Position numbers and translations under genes: made by a program. From positions 23,096,159 to 23,160,158 of the forward strand of contig NC_030853.1 in assembly GCF_000208745.1 (NCBI RefSeq): a DNA stretch of 64,000 nucleotides, given 5' to 3'. The notes below the pieces were generated by a model. That model did no database searches. It saw only the letters and a list, made by a program, of their open reading frames with translations, and was not told the origin of the DNA. Each line of letters begins with the position of its first letter. The stretch's first letter is position 1. Shown piece after piece: positions 53,824 through 64,000 of the stretch. This DNA is from Theobroma cacao (lineage: Eukaryota; Streptophyta; Magnoliopsida; Malvales; Malvaceae).

Positions 53824-54281
53824 TGTTAGGATAGTCTTGAATTGTGATTTAATTAGGATTGTTTAATTCTAATTAAATTAGTATACCTTATAAAATAGTC
53901 TTTAAATCTAGTTAGACTAGAATAACAATTTCTAATTCTATTAGGATAAGATTTCTAATTAAATTAGGATAAGGTTATTGTATTTGGCAGTATAAAAGGA
54001 CCCTATGGGTTAAAGAATAATCATCACCTAGATTTAGAGAGAGTGATTTAGGTGTACGTGGGATAAGGGTTATGAGTTTGAGACTGTTTTTTGTAATCTC
54101 CTGATTTTTCTCTTAGTGGATTTTTCTCTGTTGCTGTGCCCGTGGACGTAGGTCATCAAAAGACCGAACCACGTAAATTCTTGTGTTCTTGTGGGTGTGC
54201 TTGATTTCTTTCTTTCTTTATTCTATTGATTGGGTTAGATCTTGGGCAATTCTTTAGAGACAATTCCGTAATTTCCCAACA
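53824..54281 (+). repeat. 5' LTR of copia element C
   Basis: 458 bp, TG...CA ends, TATA box TATAAAAG at 53991. Contains two units of the GATTTCTAATT-AAATTAGGATAA type against three in the 3' LTR. Confidence 0.93.
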
Positions 54282-54327
54282 GACTGGTATCAGAGCTTCA
54301 AGGTCTTGGATCAATCTGAATCTCGCT

Positions 54328-57240
54328 ATGGCAACTTCGTCGACCAAGTATGAGATTGAAAAGTTTAATGGAAGAAACGATTTCAGCCTGTGGCGTGTTA
54401 AGATGCGCGCATTGCTAGTGCAACAAGGACTGTTGAAGGCACTGAAGGGAAAAGAGCATCTTCCCTCGAATTTATCTGATGGTGAGAAAGATGACCTTAT
54501 GGAAAAAGCACATAGTGCTATTCTCCTTGCTTTGTCTGATGAGGTGCTAAGAGAAGTCACGGATGAAGAATCTGCTGCTGCAGTGTGGTTTAAACTCGAA
54601 AGTATTTATATGACCAAGTCCCTGACGAATCGGCTTTATATGAAGCAACGATTGTATACTCTCAAGATGAGTGAAGGTACGTCCGTTAATACCCACATTG
54701 ATGAATTTAATAGAGTTATTCTTGATTTAAAGAATATCGATGTTAAAATTGAGGATGAGGACCTAGCCCTAATTCTTTTATGTTCTTTGCCTCCATCGTA
54801 TGAAAATTTCGTGGATACTATGCTTTACGGCCGAGACACTCTCACTTTCGAGGATGTAAGGGCATCTTTAAATTCCAAGGAATTAAAGAAGAAAGTTGGT
54901 GGTATTCGGAATGAAAATCAAGCAGAAGGTTTGGTTGTAAATAGAGGTAGAGGTAAAGAGAAAGGCTTAGACAGAAAAGGTAAATCTAGAGCAAAAGGGA
55001 AAACTTGCTGGAATTATGGTCAGAAAGGGCATTTTCGTCAAGACTGTATCAAATTCAAGGATGATGAAAAGTTTAATAAGTCTGAGAATACTGCAAACGT
55101 GGTTGGAGATGACTTTGATACTTTTGAGGAAACTGATAATGTTCTTGCAATTACTAATTGTAACCTGATGGATACATGGATCTTGGATTCGGCTTGTTGC
55201 TTTCATATATGTCCTAGGCGTGATTGGTTTACAACTTATCAATCTGTTAATATGGGCACTGTACAATTAGGAGATGATTTCTCTCTCTCAGTTGTTGGAA
55301 TTGGCACAATTAGAATCAAGATGTTTGATGGTATGGTAAGAACACTTGAGGTAAAACATGTCCCTGACATGAAAAAGAATTTAATATCCTTGAGTTTGTT
55401 AGATAAGAAGGGCTACAAATATAGTGGCCAAGATGGTGTCTTGAATGTATCTAAAGGAGCCTTAACTATCATGAAGGGCAAGTTATCCGGTGACCTTTAT
55501 TGTCTAGTGGGAAACACGGTCATTGAAACTGTTTCTGTGGTCTCATCTAATGATCCTGAAGATGATGTAACACGTTTATGGAATATGAGATTTGGTCATA
55601 TGAGCGAGAGAGGGATTAGAAAACTAAGTAAGCATAGTTTGCTGTGTGGTCAAAAGAGTGGAAAGCTAGATTTCTGTGAGCAACATAGAGTGAAATTTAG
55701 CACTAAAACTCATCAAACCAGGGGTACAGTAAACTACATCTATTTAGATTTGTGGGATCCTTCTCCGGTGGTATCAAAAGGTGGATCATTATACATGTGG
55801 ATCTTTATTGATGATTTTTCAAGAAAGGTGTGGACGTATCTTCTAAAGGCTATGAGTGAAGTGTTAACCACCTTTTTGCATTGGAAGGTATTGATCGAGA
55901 AGCAGACTAAGAAAAGGATCGAGAGCTTTCGAACAAACAAAGGTTTGAAATTTTGCAAAGGTGAGTTTGGTCTATTCTACAAGAATGAGAAAATCGTTAG
56001 ACATCGCACTGTCGACAAAACACCATATCAAAACGATATTGTAGAATTGATGAAGAAAACACTTTTGGAGAGAGCAAAATACGTGTTCTCAAATGTTGGC
56101 CTAACCAAAGTATTTTGGACAGAAGCTATCAACAAGGCTTGTTACTTGGTAAATCGGTCTCCATCAACTGCAATTGAATTTAAGACTCCCAAGGAAGTTT
56201 GGTCTGGTAAGCCTGCTGATTATTTTATATTGAGAGTATTTGGTTGTCCTGTTCATGTTCATGTGAGTGATGGTAAACTTGAGTTGAGGGCGACAGAGTG
56301 CATATTCCTAGGCTATGCATATGGGGTGAAGGGTTATTGGTTGTGGTGTACTGATTGTAAGTTCCCCAAGTTTATGGTGAGTCGGGATGTTACCTTTGAC
56401 AAGTCTGCATTACTTTGTGGGATAAAGTCTAGAATTGCAAACACATCAGACCAAGAAGTTGGCAAGCAGGTGGAGCTTGAAATCAATGCTCTTGTGACAG
56501 TGCGAGATGATAGTGAAATCCAGAAAGAATTGCAAGAGGTACAAGAATTGGTATCTCAACGAAGCATTACTTGTATTGATGGTGATTTTGATTCTTATGT
56601 TTTATTTGTGGAAGTAGAGATTGAAGAGCCTTACTTTTATCATGAGAAAATTATATATGTCGAGTCTTCTAAGAAGATTGAGTCTCTACACTGGGATCAA
56701 ACATGGGAGCTTGTGAAAACACCTAAAGTTACTATTGAAGTTGGCTTAGTGTGTGAAGGAGGTGCAAACATTAGTCGTAATGTGGTTGGCTTCTCCAAAT
56801 CAGATTTTGCTGGTGATCTAGATAGTAGAAGATCTCAAACGGGGTATGTGTTCACTCTCTCAGGATCTGCAATCAGTTGGAAAGCAGTTCTTCAATCAAC
56901 CTTTGCTTTGTCTACAACTGAAGCTGAATATATGGCTGTGACCGAGGCAGTGAAGGAGGCTTTGTGGCTTAAAGGCTTGGTTAGTGATCTTGGTTTTGAA
57001 CAAACACAAACAGTTGTGTTTTGTGATAGTCAAAGTGCTATACATTTGACTAAAAATCAGATGTTTCATGAGAGAACCAAACACATCCAAGTCAAGTGTA
57101 ACTTCGTTCGAGAGATTATTTCTAAAGGTGAGATTGTAGTAAAGAAAATAGCTACAGATGAAAATCCGGCAGAAATGCTAACTAAGTCAGTTTCTGGGAT
57201 AAAGTTCAAGCATTGCTTGGAACTTGATCGGTGTTCGTAG
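54328..57240 (+). CDS. Copia C polyprotein: gag-protease-integrase-RNase H without RT
   Basis: The frame is 970 residues from MATSSTKYEIEKFNG; an upstream in-frame ATG at 54226 lies inside the LTR and is not chosen. Gag occupies about 1-240, with zinc knuckle C227-W-N-Y230...H235...C240 in which the second Cys has become Tyr. The protease site is D287 in WILDSACCFHI. Integrase runs about 400-700: D474 in YLDLW and E573 are present, but the middle catalytic Asp is Asn537 (RTNKGLKF). At about residue 800 the sequence passes from WELVKTPK, just before where reverse transcriptase should begin, directly to the RNase H domain (SDFAGDLDSRRSQTGYVFT, STTEAEYMA, VFCDSQSAI). The frame survives the deletion. 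The element could move only with proteins supplied by a relative. Confidence 0.88.
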   Translation: MATSSTKYEIEKFNGRNDFSLWRVKMRALLVQQGLLKALKGKEHLPSNLSDGEKDDLMEKAHSAILLALSDEVLREVTDEESAAAVWFKLESIYMTKSLTNRLYMKQRLYTLKMSEGTSVNTHIDEFNRVILDLKNIDVKIEDEDLALILLCSLPPSYENFVDTMLYGRDTLTFEDVRASLNSKELKKKVGGIRNENQAEGLVVNRGRGKEKGLDRKGKSRAKGKTCWNYGQKGHFRQDCIKFKDDEKFNKSENTANVVGDDFDTFEETDNVLAITNCNLMDTWILDSACCFHICPRRDWFTTYQSVNMGTVQLGDDFSLSVVGIGTIRIKMFDGMVRTLEVKHVPDMKKNLISLSLLDKKGYKYSGQDGVLNVSKGALTIMKGKLSGDLYCLVGNTVIETVSVVSSNDPEDDVTRLWNMRFGHMSERGIRKLSKHSLLCGQKSGKLDFCEQHRVKFSTKTHQTRGTVNYIYLDLWDPSPVVSKGGSLYMWIFIDDFSRKVWTYLLKAMSEVLTTFLHWKVLIEKQTKKRIESFRTNKGLKFCKGEFGLFYKNEKIVRHRTVDKTPYQNDIVELMKKTLLERAKYVFSNVGLTKVFWTEAINKACYLVNRSPSTAIEFKTPKEVWSGKPADYFILRVFGCPVHVHVSDGKLELRATECIFLGYAYGVKGYWLWCTDCKFPKFMVSRDVTFDKSALLCGIKSRIANTSDQEVGKQVELEINALVTVRDDSEIQKELQEVQELVSQRSITCIDGDFDSYVLFVEVEIEEPYFYHEKIIYVESSKKIESLHWDQTWELVKTPKVTIEVGLVCEGGANISRNVVGFSKSDFAGDLDSRRSQTGYVFTLSGSAISWKAVLQSTFALSTTEAEYMAVTEAVKEALWLKGLVSDLGFEQTQTVVFCDSQSAIHLTKNQMFHERTKHIQVKCNFVREIISKGEIVVKKIATDENPAEMLTKSVSGIKFKHCLELDRCS

Positions 57241-57328
57241 TGCTTTAGGCCAATTGGGGCAGTGGCGGTGTCGATAGAGATTGGTTCGTAAGGTGGAGCT
57301 TGGTGAATTCAAGCCTAAGGTGGAGATT

Positions 57329-57808
57329 TGTTAAGATAGTCTTGAATTGTGATTTAATTGGGATTGTTTAATTCTAATTAAATTAGTATACCTTATAAAA
57401 TAGTCTTTAAATCTAGTTAGACTAGAATAACAATTCATAATTCTATTAGGATAAGATTCCTAATTATATTAGGATAAGATTCCTAATTATATTAGGATAA
57501 GGTTATTGTATTTGGCACTATAAAAGGACCCTATGGGTTAAAGAATAATAATCACCTAGATTTAGAGAGAGTGATTTAGGTGTACGTGGGATAAGGGTTA
57601 TGAGTTTGAAACTGTTTTTGTAATCTCCTGATTTTTCTCTTAGTGGATTTTTCTTTGTTGCTGTGCCCGTGGACGTAGGTCATCAAAAGACCGAACCACG
57701 TAAATTCTTGTATTCTTGTGAGTGTGCTTGATTTCTTTCTTTCTTTATTCTATTGATTGTGTTAGATCTTGGGCAATTCTTTAGAGATAATTCCGCAATT
57801 TCCCAACA
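57329..57808 (+). repeat. 3' LTR of copia element C
   Basis: 480 bp, preceded by the purine-rich AAGGTGGAGATT. The extra 22 bp compared with the 5' LTR is one more ATTCCTAATTATATTAGGATA unit. Confidence 0.93.
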
Positions 57809-58572
57809 GATATTATGCAAACCGTAAGTGTGCTTTCCAAGTATATGAACTCCCCTTCAGAAATTCATTATTCTACTGCAAAGAGAGTGTTAAGGTACCT
57901 AAAAGGAACCTTGAATTTTGGAAATGTCGACTGCAAGAAAGATAGTTCAAAGTTGCAGGGGTTTAGTGACAGCGACTGGGCAAGCTGTTTAGATGATTCT
58001 CCAAGTACTACTGGATATTGCTTCTCATTCAACAGTGGTATGTTCTCTTAGAATTCCAAGAAGCAGGAGCTGATTTCACAGTTGTCTGCAATGGCTGAGT
58101 ATATAGCTGCTGCTTCAGCAGTAAACAATGCTTTATGGTTGAGAAAGGTGCTAAATGATTTGGGTTTTGCTCAAACAGGAGGGACAGTGCTCAAAGTAGA
58201 CAATTAGTCAGCAATAGCAATTTCAAAAAGCCCAATACTACATGGAAGAACAAATCACATCACAGTGAAATTCCATGATACCCGTGACGCAGTAAAAAAT
58301 GATGAGATTGTTTTTCTTAATAGTATGGTGACAGCACGTTAATTAGTTGACAATGTAATACACACAATAAATAAAATCAAAAGAGATTTTTTTACACTTG
58401 AACTGAACAATTGTGAACTGAATACAACGAGTGAAACAATTTTCTTAAGGTCCATAGAAGAGTTAAGACCTCTTATTCAACAACAAGTACGAAAGATTAC
58501 CGATGCTTAATTTAAGAAAAAAAAATTGATGAGAAATTGGAGTTGGAGAGCAACAAAGCACAAACAGCTTCA

Positions 58573-59693
<1,121 letters not shown>

Positions 59694-59770
59694 GAGGAGT
59701 AACTAGACTTAAATTTGCTTAATTTCTGTTTGAGGTTTCTGTTGTGACTCTTCGGGGTGGTGGGAGTCGA

Positions 59771-59779
59771 TATTTATAG
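59771..59779 (-). promoter_or_regulatory. TATA box of peroxidase copy 3
   Basis: CTATAAATA on the minus strand about 80 bp upstream of the start codon, aligned with CTATAAACA of copy 2. The promoter looks intact although the coding frame is broken. Confidence 0.6.
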
Positions 59780-59849
59780 GTAGAGAGTTTGATATTATTT
59801 TGAACTGCATGGATTTGTGTAGTTTTGGACTTTTGCAAATTATTGGACT

Positions 59850-60180
59850 TGTTCTTAGGAGCTTTTGTTTACTAGCTCAAATGGCTTGGCCATTCAGGCA
59901 AGCAACTAGGAACATTCACCTCGTTTTACAGTACTGCAACTACTGACTACAGGAAGATTTCTCATTAAGGCATGTGCTAAATACTTCATTACGTGGTTGG
60001 AGGCTTCAGGCTTGGCCACTGGCGGCTTGGCGAGTTCCGCTTTTCTGACATTTTTCCTTTGTTTTCCGAACATTATGACTAACTTTTTAATTATTTGCTT
60101 GTTCGCTAATCTTAGGAGCTTTTGTTTACTAGCTCAAATGGCTTAGCCATTCAGGCAAGCAACGAGGAACGTTCACCTCT
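59850..60180. repeat. Upstream tandem units of peroxidase copy 3
   Basis: Two copies of the CTTAGGAGCTTTTGTTTACT block (59852, 60112) surround a single copy of the CAGTACTGCAACTACTGACT block, one unit fewer than upstream of copy 2. Confidence 0.8.
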
Positions 60181-60334
60181 TTTTACATCATAAATCAGGC
60201 TGCCAAAATTATGAATAAATATTGGAACGTGAATATGGACAGAAATTAAAGCTGAAATTTGGAGTTTAAGTCTACACATAAAAGATGCTAATCAACGTTT
60301 AGCCAACAGACAAGCATAGCGCTTACGGTATTTT

Positions 60335-60692
60335 TTTTTCTTTTGAAAAGCAGGATATGTATATTAATCAAAGAGAAAGACGAACATGGGACAAAAGAGG
60401 GGGAAGCAGTGGTTAACAAAAAGAATACCACTTTATAGTCCCCAATATACACTACCAGTCCTGCTCAATAGCTAGCTGGACAGAAGACAAAAACAACCTG
60501 TACAAAGAGGAGGCCCATTCAACATACATCCAAGCACATGTCGAGAGAAAGGAGGAAAGAAACTCACGGCCAACATTACAAAAAGCAGCAGAAAAATGAC
60601 TCAAGACAGAAGAACGTAACAGAAGTAGGAACCCAAACGCACGCCCAAGAGACAAGCTAATTATTCACATGAATCCAGAGCAAGGGCTCTGA
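60335..60692 (-). mobile_element. Short retroposon with target duplication
   Basis: The 358-bp insert has T9-C-T4 on its left (a poly(A) tail on the minus strand, preceded by ...ATCCTGCTTTTC) and is flanked by AGCGCTTACGGTATTTT (60318-60334) and AGCGCTCACGGTATTTT (60693-60709), a 17-bp duplication with one mismatch. Such lengths are typical of LINE-driven insertion. The body shows no certain protein. Confidence 0.8.
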
Positions 60693-60719
60693 GCGCTCAC
60701 GGTATTTTAAAGAAAGGCT

Positions 60720-60935
60720 AATGTTCTAGCTACTCTCCATCGAAAATAAAAGGTTTTACAGACAATATTATACATGTTTTTTAATCTTAATTAAAAAATC
60801 AAAATTAATTTTACATTTATAAGTATTTGAAAAATGTATATAATACACAATAAACAAACAAAAAAATAGAAAAAAAAATATTTAGGGCGATTTTACCCTT
60901 TAAATAATGGTGTACATATATTTATGGACTATATA
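60720..60935. repeat. Diverged third copy of the 18.5/42.7 kb flank block
   Basis: AT-rich sequence ending GGGCGATTTTACCCTTTAAATAATGG resembles GTGATTTTACGCTTATCAAT at 18782 and GTGATTTTACACTTATCAAT at 42914, in the same position relative to the peroxidase unit. Confidence 0.45.
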
Positions 60936-61499
60936 AATACATACGATCGACAAGTAATATAAAAAATTCATATTGAATATTAACTTAATTCCATAAATTA
61001 AGTGAGATATAATTCAAACTATTGTCTTTTCATGTTCGATGCTAGTTATTAAAAGTCAAATATGTTTCTTTGAGCTGTCATCAATATCTTTTTGAGTGGC
61101 AGTTATGTTGTAATTGTACAAGTTTTTTTATCCAAACCGAGTTTTAATTCATGAGAGTTTTTGGCCAATCAAACGAGTTTAATAAAATTTTTTTTTTAAT
61201 AAAAAAGTCAAATATGTTTCATAGTAGAAAAAATTATATATCTCATGGCTGCATCCATCATTCTTTTTTTGGGGTATGCACCCTTCATTGCTTTGTTTAA
61301 TTGTTTGAAATAATGGGTAAAGTTTTAACCAATAAAATTTTACTCTAACATTAAAAGCTTAGATCAAGAGTAATTGAAAAGCTCTAAATTCAAATAATAT
61401 ATCCTTTCATCTTGTTTACATATGTAATCTAAAACTGTTTCCCCTTCACCTCTTCCTATACTAAATACTTTTTGAGAACACTCTACTTGACTATAGGAA

Positions 61500-61820
61500 G
61501 ATTTCTGGCTAGTTACCTAAAGCATGCATGCGTTTGGAGGCTTGAGGTTTGGCCGCTGGCGTCTAGCCAAGTTGCGCTTTTCTGACCTTCTTCACTACGT
61601 TTTATTAGCTTGTTCATTAATTTCTGTTACTTATTCGACTTTGCTTTGAGTTCTTCTTTGCGACATAAGAATATAATTTAGGATTTGAAAAGATGGTCTT
61701 AATTATCAATTTTATCTTCTGCACATGTTCATGCATGGTAACGTACACAGGGCGAAACACGAACCTCAACCCAAATGACCACCAAACTTGTACAACAAAA
61801 TACCAATCAATCAAGTCAAA
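61500..61820. repeat. Array-flank repeat S, copy 3
   Basis: GTTTGGCCGCTGGCG (61548) through TTTGCTTTGAGTTCTTCTTT, ATAATTTAGGATTTGAAAAG and ACAGGGCGAAACACGAACC matches 40345-40660 closely. Confidence 0.75.
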
Positions 61821-61835
61821 TACCTGCAGCCTCGC

Positions 61836-62825
61836 TTGAGGCCTTTCAACCCGCTCCTTTGCTAAATGATTAGCCTCCCTTTGTGTGTGTTGGGTGCCCC
61901 ACCTCTCGATCTTAGATAAAATTTATTCAATAAATAGTATATAAGGTTGCAAATTCTAAGCAGGTGTGGCGCAATAATCTCAACTACTTAAAATTAAATA
62001 TTCAAATAATTTTTTATTGCAATTAAGAAAAAATTTTATTAAAATTTTATTTTTCTAACTCTTTGAAATGTAAAATTTTTAATTAAATTTTTATATATAA
62101 ATTGAAAAAAATACAGTAATTGGTTTTACATTTAAGAAAAAAAAAGTTATTAAAGATAATTAAATATATATTACTGTTACTTGATTGGAAATAGAAAAAT
62201 TAGTTGAGAATTAATAGTATTATGAGATTTGAAAATTGATAAAGAATTAATAGCATGGTGGGAATTGAAAATCGATAAAAAATTGATATTTATTATGCAC
62301 GTAATTAGACAAGTAAGAAAATATGTCACCTTATTAATTATCTTGACTTTTACATATTTTTAATGGAAGTAAGAGAAAATATATATTTATTAGGCACTTC
62401 ATTTAAGAAAGGAGAAAAGATGAAAATATTTTATTAATTTTTAAATTATTTTATATTTTTAATATAATTAATTATATTATTATAAAATTATAAGATCTTT
62501 GAAAAGTTGAGCCTAAAGCAAAGGCTTTGGTAGCTTTATACTATAGTCAGCCCTATTTCCATGGTATGGATGTAAATTGTGCTATCTAACCCAAGGCATT
62601 GGTTGAGTCACTCTTATTAATCAAGCATTGCAATGTAGTCCATTTGTATGCAACAAAAATTACCACGGCCTCTTTAATTTCAAGAAGCTTAGTTGTATTA
62701 AAATCCAACGCTTTCACCACCCTTGTCTCATCTCTAAGGGGCCCTCTAATGCCTACTTTCTCCTACTTACCTTTAGAAAACCCATTCAGGTTAAACTTCA
62801 TCAAACCCAGTGATAGGGATGACCA
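61836..62825 (-). pseudogene. LINE-type RNase H fragment, copy 3 of the array
   Basis: Homologous to 40905-42100: GAGGCCTTTCAACCCGCTCC, CTAAATGATTAGCCTCCCTT, CATGGTATGGATGTAAATTG and GCAACAAAAATTACCACGGC recur in the same order. It lacks the Tourist-like MITE, has about 620 bp of different AT-rich sequence (61950-62560) inside, and is not open. Confidence 0.65.
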
Positions 62826-62889
62826 CGGCTTTGCTCCTTGCGGTTCATTAGTCATGTTAGGGTGCCAAATGATGTATGTGATGACATAA

Positions 62890-63150
62890 TTCGCTTTGGG
62901 ACACTAACCCTTATGATGCTTATTCGCAAGCTTATCTATAAAATTAGTTCGTTCCTTGCCGAAGAAATAATATGACAAAATTCTGGCGTTCCTATCACTC
63001 TCAACTATCCACCTTGATATCAATTTTTTATGTCATTCTCTTTCTTCTATCTGATACAAATTCCACAAGGCTGTTCTCATCTTTGCAACTATCTCTTGGC
63101 AAGAGTTGAATTTCAGCTTCCAAGTTGCTTACGTTCGTGCCTATTTAGCT
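62890..63150 (-). pseudogene. LINE ORF2 fragment
   Basis: The minus strand gives NLEAEIQLLPRDSC, then RNARILSYYFFGKERTNF-like sequence and IDKLANKHH: the stretch between endonuclease and reverse transcriptase of plant L1 elements (the WxxxxDRNTxFFH region), in a degraded form. Confidence 0.5.
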
Positions 63151-64000
63151 TGGTTTTTTTTAACTTGTTTATTCTTTAAAAACAGAAGCCAAACTAAATA
63201 GAGATTTTGAGAAATTTAAAAAAAAAAACTTTTTTTAAAGAATAAAAGTTTACAAAAAAACTTTGGAAAAAGCAGCATATGAGTTTTCTCTCCTCTTTTT
63301 TAAAATCAAGCTAGTTTTTTAAGATTTTTTTTTTTAAAATGTCATCATCTATCAAAAATAATCTCAACATTATCCGTTTCTATTTTTATGTGATTTATTA
63401 TTAATTATAAACTTTATGTTATAAAAAACTACCTTTTATATTTTCAATATTTTGTTTTAAAGAAATAAAAAAGTATAAAGTTAACTTTTTTATTGTGAAT
63501 AAAAAATTTTATGATTAATAAGTTATTTATTAAATACTCTTTATGGTAATTTTAATCAAAATTAGAGTTTATATAAATAGTTTTGTCAAACAACTTATAT
63601 ATAAAAAAACTTATAAAAGTAAATTTACCAAACAGACTTAACTTAATTTTAAAAACTATTATTTATCATAAAATTTTCATAATAACTTTTAAATTAAAAA
63701 ATACATGAAAAATACATGTATAACTAAGTTTTGAATTAGTTTTAAATTGGATGTTTAACAAAAATGAGAAAATGGTTACAGTATATAAAATCAATGTAAT
63801 ATCAATTTACAATATACTTGGTGCATATTAAAGTTATTATTCTAATTTAGTTCTTTAAAAATATTGTTAATTTGCTTTTGTTTTGAATATGTGTAGACAC
63901 CTAAATAAAAAAAATTTAATTAAATTAAATAAAATAAATAAAAAATAAAAAAAAATGGGGCCCAGCCATCCCATCCCCCACCCACTACGCGTGATGGGGG
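63151..64000. other. AT-rich intergenic DNA at the right edge
   Basis: No gene seen. It is rich in A and T runs; the last 45 bases become abruptly GC-rich (GGGGCCCAGCCATCCCATCC), perhaps the edge of another element. Confidence 0.4.

Larger units (their letters stand above)
53824..57808 (+). mobile_element. Copia element C, RT-less, nested in element B
   Basis: Both LTRs are present (53824-54281 and 57329-57808), starting TGTTARGATAGTCTTGAATT and ending CCCAACA, flanked by a perfect 5-bp target duplication GATAT (53819-53823 and 57809-57813). A primer-binding site TGGTATCAGAGC lies at 54285-54296. By eye the LTRs differ at roughly 15 positions plus one 22-bp unit repeated in the 3' LTR. TATAAAAG (53991, 57519) is the likely LTR promoter. 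The interior has one long open frame lacking most of the reverse transcriptase. Removing C restores the copia B frame across the junction. Confidence 0.93.
50150..58350 (+). mobile_element. Copia element B, decayed host of two nested insertions
   Basis: No LTR was found on the left. Order: gag pieces (LALVEDGLTPMQF near 50190; EEWDKLKEEYHGSDQTRQIQ from about 50811), zinc-knuckle trace near 51355, protease WLIDNACSSHLTRN (about 51492), pre-integrase WHRKLRHINYKSIK and integrase (51880-52735), reverse transcriptase (52860-53823, with AIYVDDLLIT near 53477), then element C inserted at 53824, then the rest of the RNase H region (57814-58350: YLKGTLNF, GFSDSDWASCLDDS). The two gag pieces normally lie close together; here a TRIM-like insert separates them. 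Stops are frequent. The end of B adjoins the 3' flank of peroxidase copy 3. Confidence 0.88.

Noticed and set aside
54226..54327. Upstream in-frame start for the copia C polyprotein
   Set aside because: It lies inside the 5' LTR, before the primer-binding site, and adds residues not expected in gag.

Overview
The window is nuclear DNA of a flowering plant, most likely a eudicot. Genes are split by GT-AG introns, intergenic DNA is very AT-rich, there are two assembly gaps (one N at 28190, a run at 42192-42243), and the repeats are plant types: Ty1/copia, L1-type LINE, solo LTR, TRIM-like element and MITEs. The species cannot be named from the sequence alone.

Layout. 1-1434: first exon of a WEB-family (chloroplast photorelocation-type) gene on the minus strand, running off the left edge. 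1741-8970: AT-rich intergenic DNA with a large fold-back MITE. 9098-9658: a short DUF688 protein gene on the plus strand. 12800-16430: a complete ten-exon mitochondrial-type aspartate aminotransferase (minus), rebuilt here exon by exon to 433 residues. It keeps the PLP lysine but has Ser at the positions of Tyr70 and Arg292 of classical AspAT. 17728-18302: a 5'-truncated class III peroxidase copy. 21348-22967: an intact, intronless berberine-bridge-enzyme-like FAD oxidase (minus). About 25300-34980: a dead L1-type LINE (minus) split by a solo LTR and by a second 3.3 kb insertion. 38152-39273: an intact three-exon secretory peroxidase (minus). 44600-49509: a decayed copia element with both LTRs. 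About 50150-58350: a second decayed copia element carrying a TRIM-like insert in gag and a younger, RT-less copia element (53824-57808) near its RNase H. 58573-59693: a third peroxidase copy broken by one missing base. 59850-62830: flanking repeats that mirror those at 39437-42112.

The right-hand two thirds is a tandem peroxidase array whose units have been expanded and broken by mobile elements. Shared and unshared insertions give an order of events: the 17.7 kb copy split off first, then a copia element landed beside the ancestor of the 38 and 58 kb copies, then those two were duplicated, then separate insertions and deletions hit each copy. Only the middle peroxidase looks functional. No new multi-gene system is apparent. 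The most unusual item is the aspartate aminotransferase paralogue with substituted active-site residues; second is the RT-less copia element with one long open frame.
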